A stretch of 64,000 nucleotides of DNA, taken from positions 74,270,514 to 74,334,513 of the forward strand of contig NC_133063.1 in assembly GCF_048771995.1 (NCBI RefSeq), given 5' to 3'. Below the pieces are notes generated by a model, which saw only the letters and a program-made list of their open reading frames with translations, ran no database searches and was not told the DNA's origin. Below are positions 13,527-24,277 of this stretch, one piece after another; position 1 is the first letter of the stretch; the number at the start of each line of letters is the position of its first letter. A program made the translations under genes and the position numbers. The stretch is from Taeniopygia guttata (Eukaryota; Chordata; Aves; Passeriformes; Estrildidae).

Positions 13527-15165
13527 AAAGAATCACAGAATGGTCATGCTGAAAGGGACCAACAAAAAGGTAATCTGGTTCAATGCTCCACCTCCAGCAG
13601 AGTCAGCCCAGAGCATATTGCACAGAATTGTACCCAAATGGTTCTTGACTATCTCCAGGGATACTCCACAGTCTCCCTGGGCAACCTAGCGCCTGGATCC
13701 ATCCTCTTGCCACTGTCCCTTCAGATATTTATAGACACTGATGAGGTCCCCTTCCAGTCTTGCCTTTTTGAGGCTGAACAGGCCCAGCTTCCGCAGCCTT
13801 TTCTCCTAAGAGAGATGCTCCAGTCCCCTACATCACTCTCCTCTGGACCAGCTCCAGCAGCTCTGTGTCTCTCTCGTCCTCAGGAGCCCAGAACTGGACA
13901 CAGCACTCCAGATGTGCCTCACCAGGGCTGGGCAGAGGGCCAGGATCACCTCCCCCAACCTGCTGGCACTGCTCTTCCCAGTGCACCCCAGGACACCATT
14001 GGCCTTCCTGGCCACCAGGACACACTGCTGGCTCATGGACAGCTTGCTGCCCACCAGGAAGCCCAGGTCCTTCTCCTCAGAGCTGCTTTCCAGCAGATCA
14101 GCCCCAGCCTGTGCTGGTGCCTGGGGTTCTTCCTCCCCAGGCGCAGGACCCTGCATTTGCCTTTGTTGAATCTCAGGCAGTTCTTCCCTGCCCATCTCTG
14201 CAGCTGTCGAGGCCCTTCTGAAGGGCTGCCCGGCCCTCTGGGCTATCGGCCGCTGCTCCCAGCTCTGTGTCAGCAGGGAACTTGCTGAGGAGGCACCTGC
14301 CCTCCATCCAAGTCACTGAGGGAGAAGTGAAACAATAGCAGGCCCACTCTTGAACCTGGGGGGTCACCGCTTGTGACAGGCCTCCAACCAGACCCTGTGC
14401 CACTCATAACAATCCCCTGGGATCTGCCATTCAGACAGTTCTCAGTTCACCTCACTTATCCAGGCTGTCCCCTTCCTGACTTTGCCTATGAGGTTGTTGT
14501 GGGAGACAGCGTCAAAAGCCTCGCTGAAGTCTAGGTAGAACAACATCCACTGCCCTCCCTTCATCCAGCAATCCAGGCAGTTGTTTCACTATGGAAAGCA
14601 ATCAGATTGGCCATGCATGATGTTCTTTTACTGAATCCATGCTAACTCAATGCTGACTCCATCCTGATCTCCTTGTCACCCATGCAGATAGAGATGGTCT
14701 CCAGAATGAGGTGCTCCATCACCTTTTCAGGAATTGAGGTGAGGCAGACTTGCTGATAGTCCCCTGAGTCCTCCTTCTTGCCCTTTGTGAAGACTATGGT
14801 GACATTTCCTTTTTTCCAGTCCTCAGCCACCCCTTGTGATTCTCCATATAAAAGTGGCCCAGCCATAGCGTTCACCAGCTCTTTTTAGCATTTCTGCTTC
14901 CATCTCATCAGGAGCCATGGATCTGTGGATGTCAGATTTGCCTAGGTATTCTCCCACCCAATCCAATCCAAGGGAAAGTGCTCCTTCCAACATTCTTTTA
15001 TCCTGATCTCAGAGATTCCTGAGAGCTGGTCTTGTCAGTGAAGTTCAATGCAAAAAAGATGTTCAGGAAGTCTGCCTTCTCTGTGCCCTCTGTTACCAAT
15101 GTCCCCCCTCTATTTAGTAATGGGCCCAAATTATTCTTAGCTTTACTATTTTTAGTGATGCATTA
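13527..15165 (-). mobile_element. CR1 LINE, 5'-truncated, with decayed reverse transcriptase
   Basis: The minus strand carries the 3' half of a CR1 retrotransposon. The 3' end on this strand is at 13527, with the typical terminal ATTCTGTGATTCT-like sequence. Reading inward come the 3' UTR, then a decayed ORF2 C-terminal region. Around 14642-14875 is a piece of the reverse transcriptase with DWKKGNV and FTKGKKED-type motifs. Near 14520 is a remnant of RT motif A (DFS.AFD). The frame is broken by several indels and stops, so the copy is inactive. The 5' end fades into AT-rich unique sequence near 15165, as is usual for CR1, which truncates on insertion and makes no clear target duplication. Confidence 0.93.
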
Positions 15166-16933
15166 GTAGTTTAATAATATAATAGTTGTTTTCAGGATTT
15201 CCACTTGGAATGCCCAGTACTGCTTTTGTCTCTCTTTTGTAGTGTTTAGAAAATGTATAAAATTATATTAACTAAAGTGACATTTTAACATCCACTATGT
15301 TACTTCTCTTTGTTTTATACAATTGAATAATTGTCTTTTAGTAAACTCAGTGTATTTACTTCAGAGAAAAAATACAATGGTGTTTCTATAAAAAGTTTAG
15401 ATAGACTGATGCTTCAGTGATAATGATGTTGAATGAGATTTGTTATTTTTTATATTTTTATGTGAATAGAGAGAACAATCCTGTTACATGAGAGACTGCA
15501 GAATAACCTATTTCTTTATGCTATCTTATGCTGCCTATTAGTGATGAGGTCTTAAGACCTTGGACCAGTTTAATGGAGGCCCTGAGAGTTACACCATAGT
15601 CTTGATGCTTAATACTTCACATCTACTCCAGATATAGTGTTTGTACAAGCATGTTCAGACCAACTTCACAGTGTATGTAATATTTGTCCTACTCAGAATG
15701 CAATGTATTATGGGGTGGGTTTGTATTTGACAACCTGGATTTACTGTGCACATACAGTATTGTAATGACAGACACTAGACTAAGGTCCCTCAGTAAAGTC
15801 TGGCAGTACATTCTTTAAAAACTGGATAGTGGTGAGATCACCTAAGCCTCAAACATAACGGAAGAACTACAGTTTATAAAAAAATAATAGAGTATATTTG
15901 TAAAGCAACAAAAGGCATTAAAATACGTTTACATAGTTTGCATTGCCATGCTTAACACTACAATATATGATTCAGATCCATGTTCTTTCACAGGCTTTTT
16001 TTGCTAAAAACAGCTACAATTTTTCTTCCAAATAAGTGAAAGTGTCAAGAACACACTTTAATAGTTTCTTTCAATACCTCTAATCCATATAGGAGAGCTA
16101 CTTTGGAATACAGTCTGAGTATCTAAGGTTAATCTTGACACAAAGTAAAGCTTCATTCCTCCTCCCAGCCCCCAGAAAACCCCCAAACAAATGACCAGGA
16201 AAAAAAAAATGGAAGATTTGTAACTGACCTCAGTTAATCACACTCCTGTTCCCTTTTCATCAGGTTGACTATCTGACCTGGCAATAACTGGCTCCTTTCT
16301 GTAAATTTTTAAATGTATATGTGAAGTGCCCAAAAATTTTAATTCTATTCTTACTGAGACAGCATTACTTAATATGCTAAGACAAGCTCTGTTTGCCGTA
16401 TTTATATTATGTCCAGTTTTCTTGTTGGGACTTTGCAGTAGCCTTCAGCATAGACTCCCAGCCAGTGTGAATTGGCTTAAAATCCATTAGGTTACACTCT
16501 TCTGCCATCTGGATGTAAAGGAAAATTAAATTCTTAGAGCTGTATCAGCCACAGTAATCTGTTAACCAGGTCATTATCTTTGCAATATGATGGATAAAAA
16601 ACTGGCCAATGTGGTAGTAGTGAAGGAGAGAGTTTTGCTGTCTTTCTGGTAAATTGTACTTGCTGGGCATTCTGTGTGAAGCAGATGCTACTTCTCCTAT
16701 TTTCCCCTTCCTAAAAGACACTACCCACTTTCCTGTTGTGAGGAGCAGAAGGTGTTTAGCTCTGTGTTCCATCCAGGTCTCTGTGAAATCCACCAAAAGA
16801 CTCCTGGAAGGGAAGCTAGCCCAATAGCTAATGTGACTACTGAAAAAGAGAAGGCATAGGTCAAGAAGCAGTAGGCAGGAATGGACCTATTGCCAGCATA
16901 TACTACTTAGTATTGTTTGGGTAAGTGCTCCTG
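15166..16933. other. Intergenic, nothing recognised
   Basis: This is AT-rich sequence with only short open frames. The stretch at about 16420-16800 is slightly richer in GC and could be an old repeat, but no family was recognised. Confidence 0.5.
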
Positions 16934-16938
16934 CATGG

Positions 16939-17773
16939 CATCATGGTTTCATCCCAGCTGACAGCCAAGTCCCATGCAGTCACTTGCTCATTCCTCCATC
17001 AGCAGTATCCATGAGAGAATGAGAAGGGTAAAAGGTAGATAATTTGTGGATTGATATAAAGGCAGTTTAATGGTAAAGCAAAAGCTGCACACACAAGCCA
17101 AGCAACACAAGGAACTAATTAATTCTTTTCCATGGGCAGGCAGGTGTTCAGCTGTATCCAGGAGAGTAGAGCCACATCACAAGTAATGGTCACTTGGGAA
17201 GACAAAGGCCATTCCTCTAAACATCCTCCTTCCTTCTTTCTTCTGCCCACTTTATATCCTGAGCATGATGCTGTGTGATCTGGGGTCATGCCCCTTTGGT
17301 CAGTTGGGGTCACCCATCTTGGCTGTGTCTCCTCCCAGCTTCCCATGCACCCTCAACTTCCTGCCATTCAGTCAGTTCTCAGTTCACCTCTCTGTCCTCT
17401 CATCCAGGCCACACTTCCAGAATTTGCCTATGAGGCTGTTGTGGGAGACAGTTTTGAAAGTCCAGGTAGAACAACATCCACTGCCCTCCCCTCACTTAGC
17501 AATCCAGGCAGTTGTTTCACTGTGGAAAGCAATCACATTGGCCATGCCTGATGTTCCTTTGCTGAATCCATGCTGACTCCATCCTTATCTCCTTATGTAG
17601 CAACACCGTGCGGCAACATAAAAAGCAGAAAAGCCTTGGCTGTGTGCAAGCCTTGCTTAGCAGTAACAATAACGTCTCTGTATTACCAGCTCTATGTTCA
17701 GTACAAATCCAAAACATAGCTCTATATCAGCCATTGTGAAGAAAACTAATTCTACCCCAGCCAAACCAGCACA
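16939..17773 (-). mobile_element. Solo ERV LTR (minus strand) with a CR1 piece inside U3
   Basis: On the minus strand the element starts TGTGCTGGTTTGGCTGGGGT at 17773 and ends at 16939, next to TTCATCCCAGCTGAC on the plus strand. This resembles the common avian LTR that runs from TGTGCTGGTTTTGGCTGGGA to a TTAAACC-containing end. It is flanked by 5-bp direct repeats CATGG (16934-16938 and 17774-17778), a target-site duplication. A TATA-like ATATAAAG (about 17250) and an ATTAAA poly(A) signal (about 17066) lie in the expected order. There are no coding remnants, so this is a solo LTR. Positions 17363-17605 belong to CR1, not to the LTR. Confidence 0.85.
17363..17605 (-). mobile_element. Internal CR1 fragment within LTR U3
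   Basis: About 240 bp is closely similar to positions 14430-14670 of the neighbouring CR1 copy, in the same orientation. It includes the CATTCAG..CAGTTCTCAGTTCACCTC segment and the stretch around motif A. Both the CR1 5' region and the CR1 3' end are missing. It therefore did not arrive by ordinary CR1 insertion, which always keeps the 3' end. Confidence 0.8.
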
Positions 17774-17778
17774 CATGG

Positions 17779-20700
17779 GGAGGTCTTGTCTCCCCTGTAT
17801 TAGGATAGCAGTTTATAGTGTCATTTAATGAAATTAAATGTATGAGAAATGCTGTGTATGGAAGGTTTTGTACAGACAGCATGTTCCCTCTGAAGTCTCA
17901 AATAAATGGTATGTGCAGTCTATACAATTACCTCAGATAAAAGTACTTTGTGATGCAATTTTGTCCTTTCTTGTGGGCAAGAAAGGACAAAATTGCAGTA
18001 CTTCTCAGAATACTTGCATTTAATTGGTAGCCAACTTCTACTTCAACCCCAAAACATCAGAAATGAGCAAAAATTCTGGGACTGTATAGCTGCAGAGCAA
18101 TGTGATGGCTCATCCAACTGAGCAGAAGAAATTCACTGATGTAGACTGGATGAAAATATATTTTAATTTTTCCAAAGAAAATAATGGGTAATAGCTGGTA
18201 AGCTGACTGGCAAGGCCACAAAGTGATTGACAAACAAAGATGACTGTGTGCAGACACTGAAAGACCTTATGGATGATCTAAAAACAAAGATGAAGATTAT
18301 AGCATTCCACATTGTAGGAGAGAACTGGAAGAAGGAATAGAGGAAACTGCCAGCTTACCTAAGAACCTGTCAATACTACTGAAAACCTGAACATGGAGGG
18401 CCAACCCTGAGTAAGAAGGATGGCCTACTAAGCAACATTACCACAGGGATAAATTGGAAGAAGGGCCTGATTGAAAGAGAAGAAAAACAGGGACATGTTA
18501 CCTACACTGATGATCAAAACAGAAATGAGCAGAAGGTGGTAATAAGAAACAATCAGGTTTAGAAATAGCAAGTTTCTAATATGTAAAACAACACATTTTT
18601 CAGGAAATGAAAGGAAATATCAGAGAAAAGAATGGCCAAGGAAAGGCCTGAACATGCCAGAATAAAGGAAATAAAAAGGTGTAACCTTTCTCTTGTGGTC
18701 CAATGTCCCCTAGTTATCAGACAGACACACACTTCTGAGGGATTTTAAAAGTAAGAAGACACTATTGAGGTTCCATTGCTCAGACTGAAAAGCACTGATG
18801 AGTAAAAGAGGTATCAAGGGCAGGTATAATGAGACAATTGACAAGGTTCTAAATAAAATTGTGCAATAAATATAATACTAAAAATCTTATAATAAATAGA
18901 AACACACAGTTGAAATTTTTTAGCCATCCAAAGTAAAAGAGTGTGAAAGAAAGTGGTGGGCCTCTTGGAGGTCAGTAGAGCTGCAACTCATACTTTATGT
19001 CATACTCATACAATACGTCTAGACATGGGCGCAAGATTAGAGAAAAGTACTCTCTGGTTTCATTAAGAGGTTTTGCTTGGCGGCAAAGGCAATATGTCTG
19101 CTGGGGCTTAAGGCAGTGGCAGACAGCTACTGGTCCAATTCAAGAAACAGCAAGTTAGATAAGGCAAAAAAAAAAAAAAGGCAAATTAATAATATGTATG
19201 CAAACTAGTCTCTGGTAATTCTAGTTCTGTAAACCATAATTCCTATGACAATTCCTTATCAATGCAACCAGCAGTACTTAAATAAAAATAATTATTTTTA
19301 AAAATCACATCAGTGAAGGGAATAATTTTACCTTCTGTTATATATTTTGAGGTTTTTTCTGCTAGCCTGAATGCTGATGAAGATGTGTAGATCCAGATTT
19401 TTCAGTTTCCAACTGAGATGGATGTTGCATAGTTACCTGAACCTTTGTGTGAAGTTAACAGTGAAACATACCATTTTTATTACTTTGGTTACTAGAAAAT
19501 AACAGATCCAAGTAACAGCACTTCTGTAAACAGCACTCCACTGTATATATAATCCTAGATAAGTATATAATCTGTACAAAGGAAATCTTCACCCAAATAA
19601 GCTTTAAAACAGTATTCATACAAAGGTATTATTCAATAGGAAAAGAAATCCATTAACATGATGCAAAGAAAAAGCAAATCATGTTCTTTCAATAAATGGA
19701 CCAGATAAGATGCCAGTTATTGATTTAGTCTGGGATACTGGAACACTAAATCTTCTTCTGTATCCACACACAGTTTATCTTTTGGAGCTCCCATGGTGAT
19801 GTATTTTTATGTTTAAAAAATACAAATCCTATTTAAGAGCAAAGAACTATATTCACATAACCAGGTTTTCTTTAGCTACTGGGGGAACTTACTGTTTTTT
19901 ACTGAAATTTTCTTGCATAAAATTTGTCTTTTAGATTTAGTATTTCTTTCCATTGGTGTCCTCCAGGCATTGAAACATTGTTATTTTATGCCTCTGCAGT
20001 GTGATTTGATGATACAGGCCTTCTAATTCCTCTAATTTCAGTCTATTTCAGAGATTGTTTCCTATGTGTATTTACTATCTTGGAAAATAATTTCAAATAG
20101 AAAGGTCAGCCTCTCATTACACAATGGTGGGATATAGAGAAAGGACAATGACTGAAAATGTTGTCTTCCTGAAGTCAGTCAGGGGAGTGCAAGTGTGACC
20201 CTGGACCCACAAACAATATTTCAACCATAATATAAATCAACATTATAACTACTTCCCCTGTGCTGCATGTCACAAGAATAATAGAATTTTTGTGAAGCAT
20301 GAGGCCAGAACCACCCTCTAATAAAAACCATGCAATTGGGTAAGTACTTGTAGCCAGCTAAATGACCCTCATGTAAGAGACTACATTTCCTCTGTTTATG
20401 GCCATACCACGAGGTTTTAGAATGAAGTGGGTCTCCATGACTTGGCAGACTTATGTAGTATTAGCATCAAAAAAACATGTTTAAAATGGTGACTGAGCAA
20501 GCTGAGGCATTAGCACCAAACTCCCAATTCTGTTTTTGGTTTTTTGTTTGTTTGTTTTGTTTTTTTTTTATTTAACAAAATTTTAAAAATTTTGGTATTT
20601 AGCAATTTAAGGAATGTTGCAATGTACCTGCAAAATGCGAATAATCCCATTAGCGCAACATTTGATAGATTCTTCAAATATGCCAGATGAGTATACCCTA

Positions 20701-23578
20701 TTTACAGTAGACAAAACCAAAATTATGCACATAGATAATAAGAATTCACAGGCCCCAAGTTAACTTCTTGAGTGTTCCTGGAAATTATACATATATTCCC
20801 ATCTAATCCATAAAGCTGCAACACTTTAAGAAGCTACTGTCTTCTGCTGCTTGCTCTGCTCCTCATATAAGAGCTCATGTGGAAGTCTTAGTGATGCACA
20901 GGGGGCCAGGGATACAAAGACTGTATTTGAAGCTGCTGCTGGATTATTCAGAGGTCATTTGTCAAAGTTCTGACATCTAAATTAACTTGGTTGGATTCTC
21001 AGAAAAGGTACCTTAGAAAAGATAAAAGACTGACTAACACAAAGGGTTTTATAGATCACAAAATACTGCCAGAAAGCTCATGCAGAATATCAGAGCAACT
21101 CAGGAATTGGATCCTTTTGAGGATACTTGTAAAACAGATTATGTGGTCAGGAGTCACATGGTCAGGGTGCAGGACTGGCCAGGGGAGACAGATGTCAAGC
21201 TGACACTCACTAGGAATACAAAGACTCAACTGATGATAATGAAAATGTAGAGTTAGCTTGCAACATGAGACTGTATCTTCTTCTGCCTGTAGCTGTACAT
21301 CATCTCCTGAAGAAAGTGGAAGAAAACCAACACATGATCTAATGTAATTGCTGACTGGGCTACGTATTTCCTTCGTATCATTCACAGTCTCAATATATCA
21401 TATTGTAGTAAGTTCAGACATTTGAAGCAATGAAAAATATTCTTAGCACCTGTAACTAGTCTTCATTTAGCATATTTCTACCATTGTTTGGGTCATACAA
21501 CCAAATTAGATTTTTTAAATCTGTGGTTTTCAAGAGATATCTAGTGTTACCTATGCTAAGTGTCCAAAAACCACTGGTCAGAGGGAAAATAAAATTGTGA
21601 TTTCTAATAGCTATTTATATTTGATTTTCAGTTTTTGAGCTCTTAGGTCCTATTTGGGCAATATGTTTATACTGTATGATAGAAGCGCTAAAAGCATAAT
21701 AAGAAACAACCCTAGAAATACATATGTAATCAAAGGACTCCAGAAGGAGTTTTAAGGAAAGTAACAGGGATCTTCTGATAGAATTGTGAGAGGTTGTAAT
21801 AATAAAGTTTCATTTTCTGGAGAAAAAAAAAAAAAGGAATGTAATTATTCTTGGTAAACCACTCTAATACTCTATTAGAATATTGTTTATTTGCTTTTGA
21901 ATTGAAAGTAAAGTGTACCAAGAATTATATTTCTGCTTTTTTGGAAATTCAAAACTGAGTATGATTTGGCAATTGCTGGTCTCCCTCACATATGAGTAAA
22001 CATGAAAAGCTATCCTCTAAACCATTCTACTGTCTGCCTTCAGACATAATGAAATTATTTTACAGGCTTAAATAAATTCTTATCTTGTGCACATTAATAG
22101 GATACAACTGCTGAGAAAATGAACCAAAACAAACACATTTATTGAAATTCAGTGTTAAAGACTCCCTTAATTTCTGCAGGAATTATCTTTTGATTTTGAA
22201 TAATTCCAGGTAATTTTAAATTTTTAAAGGCTGTTTTCATTGCAATGCTTAATATTTAATTTTTAAAATACAGATATATAGATAGTATTTATTCTTAAAT
22301 ATTTTCTGTCTCTAAAGAAAGCAACTCGGTTGACCAAAAACTGTGTCTAGAAATTTAAATCAACAGATATGGAGTCTCACTTTGTTACCCTAACAAAGTA
22401 ACTTTAACAAAGTAATCAGCCACAGTAGGAAAGGAAAGGAAAGTTCAAATGCATAACTTTGCATTGCTGCCAAAATACACGAGCTCTATCTTGGTGAATT
22501 GAGTCAGTTGAATCCCACTGTGATGATGGAGTTCAGGCTGCAAGAAGAGTTCATGTTGGGCTGAGTCTGCAGTACCACCCTAGAATGCAATGTGCAGTAT
22601 CTGTTCTGTATTCCCTTGGGCTAGGAATTTATAGCAAACAGTGCTTTTGGGAAGAGTGTTAGCAACTGAAATACTGCAGCACAAAGTGCCCTCCCAGTAA
22701 CTCTTAGCTACTGCCACGGTGCACGCAGATAATAAAAATAGAATCTTGCTTGTTCATCTGAAGTACTTTCTGAATTCAAGTGATTGCAAATAACTCTAGG
22801 TTAAACATGATGGTCAACTGAAAATCTGTAAACGAACAGAAACAAACAGAAACAAACAGACCTTTACCTCAGAATTTCAAGCTAAAGAACTCAGCAAGTT
22901 AATTGAGGCAAGAGGAATATCATGACAAGATGTCAAAACCTCCTTATCTTAGAGTATTTTTTCTTCTTTAAAAGCTAGTGTCTGCAGAATAACATATAAC
23001 ATTAATTTAAGCACATTGATAAAACTAGAAAAAGTGCTTTAATGGCAGCAAATAGTCTTTGACTAAACTACTAGCTTATACCTTGTTTCAATTTATTTAT
23101 TTTCCTAAGGCATTTATTTTTTAACACAGTATGAACTGTTAAACAAAGACTGAAAATCATATGTCTTGGCTCTGTTTTGAGCCAAAAACATAGCTGGGTT
23201 CTGATTTATGCTCTATTTAATATTTGCAGCTTTATCAATGCTACTGCTGTGCACTCTGATGTGACTTAGCTTGACTACACCTTAACCTCTCTGTCATGTT
23301 AAATGAGGTAAGCTATACTTCCATCAATTTTGCAGCTTGCCAGAGACATTCACTTTAAAATTTCTATTCAAAATTCTCTTATTATTTCTGAATTACAGAG
23401 ATTTGGAATGTAGCATTTTTTTAATTGAAGTTAAATTTCTTATTTAATGAATTGCAGTACTTTTAATTTGTCCCCAGTCAGAAAACCAGTTTATTTAGTT
23501 GCATTGTGCAGCAGTATCCAATACTAAAACATATAAATTGTTGCAATCCTGATTTTTAGTATTAAAAATAGATAATTT
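17779..23578. other. Intergenic, little recognised
   Basis: Apart from the hairpin at 17941-18003, a T/G-rich run near 20536-20570 and the inverted/direct repeat cluster at 22379-22415, no gene or repeat family was recognised. The stretch 18060-19165 has fewer AT runs than its surroundings and may be an old unidentified repeat. Confidence 0.5.
17941..18003. repeat. Long perfect hairpin (20-bp stem)
   Basis: The arms at 17954-17973 and 17978-17997 are perfectly complementary over 20 bp, with a 4-nt loop. After a 7-nt one-sided bulge the stem continues for 6 bp (AAGTAC 17941-17946 with GTACTT 17998-18003). It lies about 165 bp beyond the minus-strand LTR. It could fold as a short pre-miRNA-like hairpin on either strand, but a template-switch origin is equally likely. 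Confidence 0.75.
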
Positions 23579-24277
23579 TGAGGCACTTGCACATGTTCAT
23601 GGCTCTTGTGTCGTATGCATGTGCATGACTGCAATGAGAGGATGTGTAGGTGTATGTTTTCAGCTGCAGTCCCTAGGGTGAGGGAGCGCCTCATCCATGT
23701 GTCCTGCACTCTAAAAAGTTTGGGTGGTCATGGACAGTATTGCCACTGTCAGCAACCACTCCCTGGGTTAACAAGGGTATCATGGCTTACTTACTGAGTC
23801 TGGGTGGCCATGTACTCTTCACACCCTTCCCCAGGGCGATGAAACTCAGTTCTTCATTTTCCATGCAACTTTTCCATAACCAGGTGACTCTCCCAGTTAA
23901 TCTATAATACAGGCTACACACCACACTCAAGGTCAAAGCTCAACTTTTTTCTGGGTTCAATTTCACTAAGAAATAAATTAACAAAGAAACAATAAATTCC
24001 CAATGCTCAGCTAAACCCGTCTCTTCAGTTACTACAACACAAACCCAGTATGCCTCTGCCAGGACAGCCACCCTGGAATCTGCTTCCCCCTGTTAATAAC
24101 CTTCAGCTGTCCAGCCCTCCCTCACGGCCTCACGTTTCTGGCAGGTGCTATGGGCCAGGGACTTCATCCAGAACTGTTAATCACCTTCTCCCTCTGTGCT
24201 TTGTCCGGCTGACTTTATATTAGTGACTTTTATTTTTCATTGCCTTGAAAGGTGTAGTGCCAAGGTCTGTGACCTCA
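23579..24277. mobile_element. Unclassified interspersed element, probable LTR
   Basis: This block is distinctly richer in GC than its flanks. It begins TGAGGCAC and ends GTGACCTCA, which are imperfect inverted termini of TG..CA form, about 699 bp apart. The minus strand contains ATATAAAG (about 24215) and AATAAA-like signals, as an LTR would. No clean target duplication is visible because the flanks are T- and A-rich. The sequence resembles dispersed avian repeats that I have seen, but I cannot name the family. Confidence 0.4.

Noticed and set aside
13638..14403. Several overlapping 60-216 residue open frames on both strands
   Set aside because: They are GC-rich CR1 sequence. Only the minus-strand frames carry decayed retrotransposon protein, and none is a host gene.
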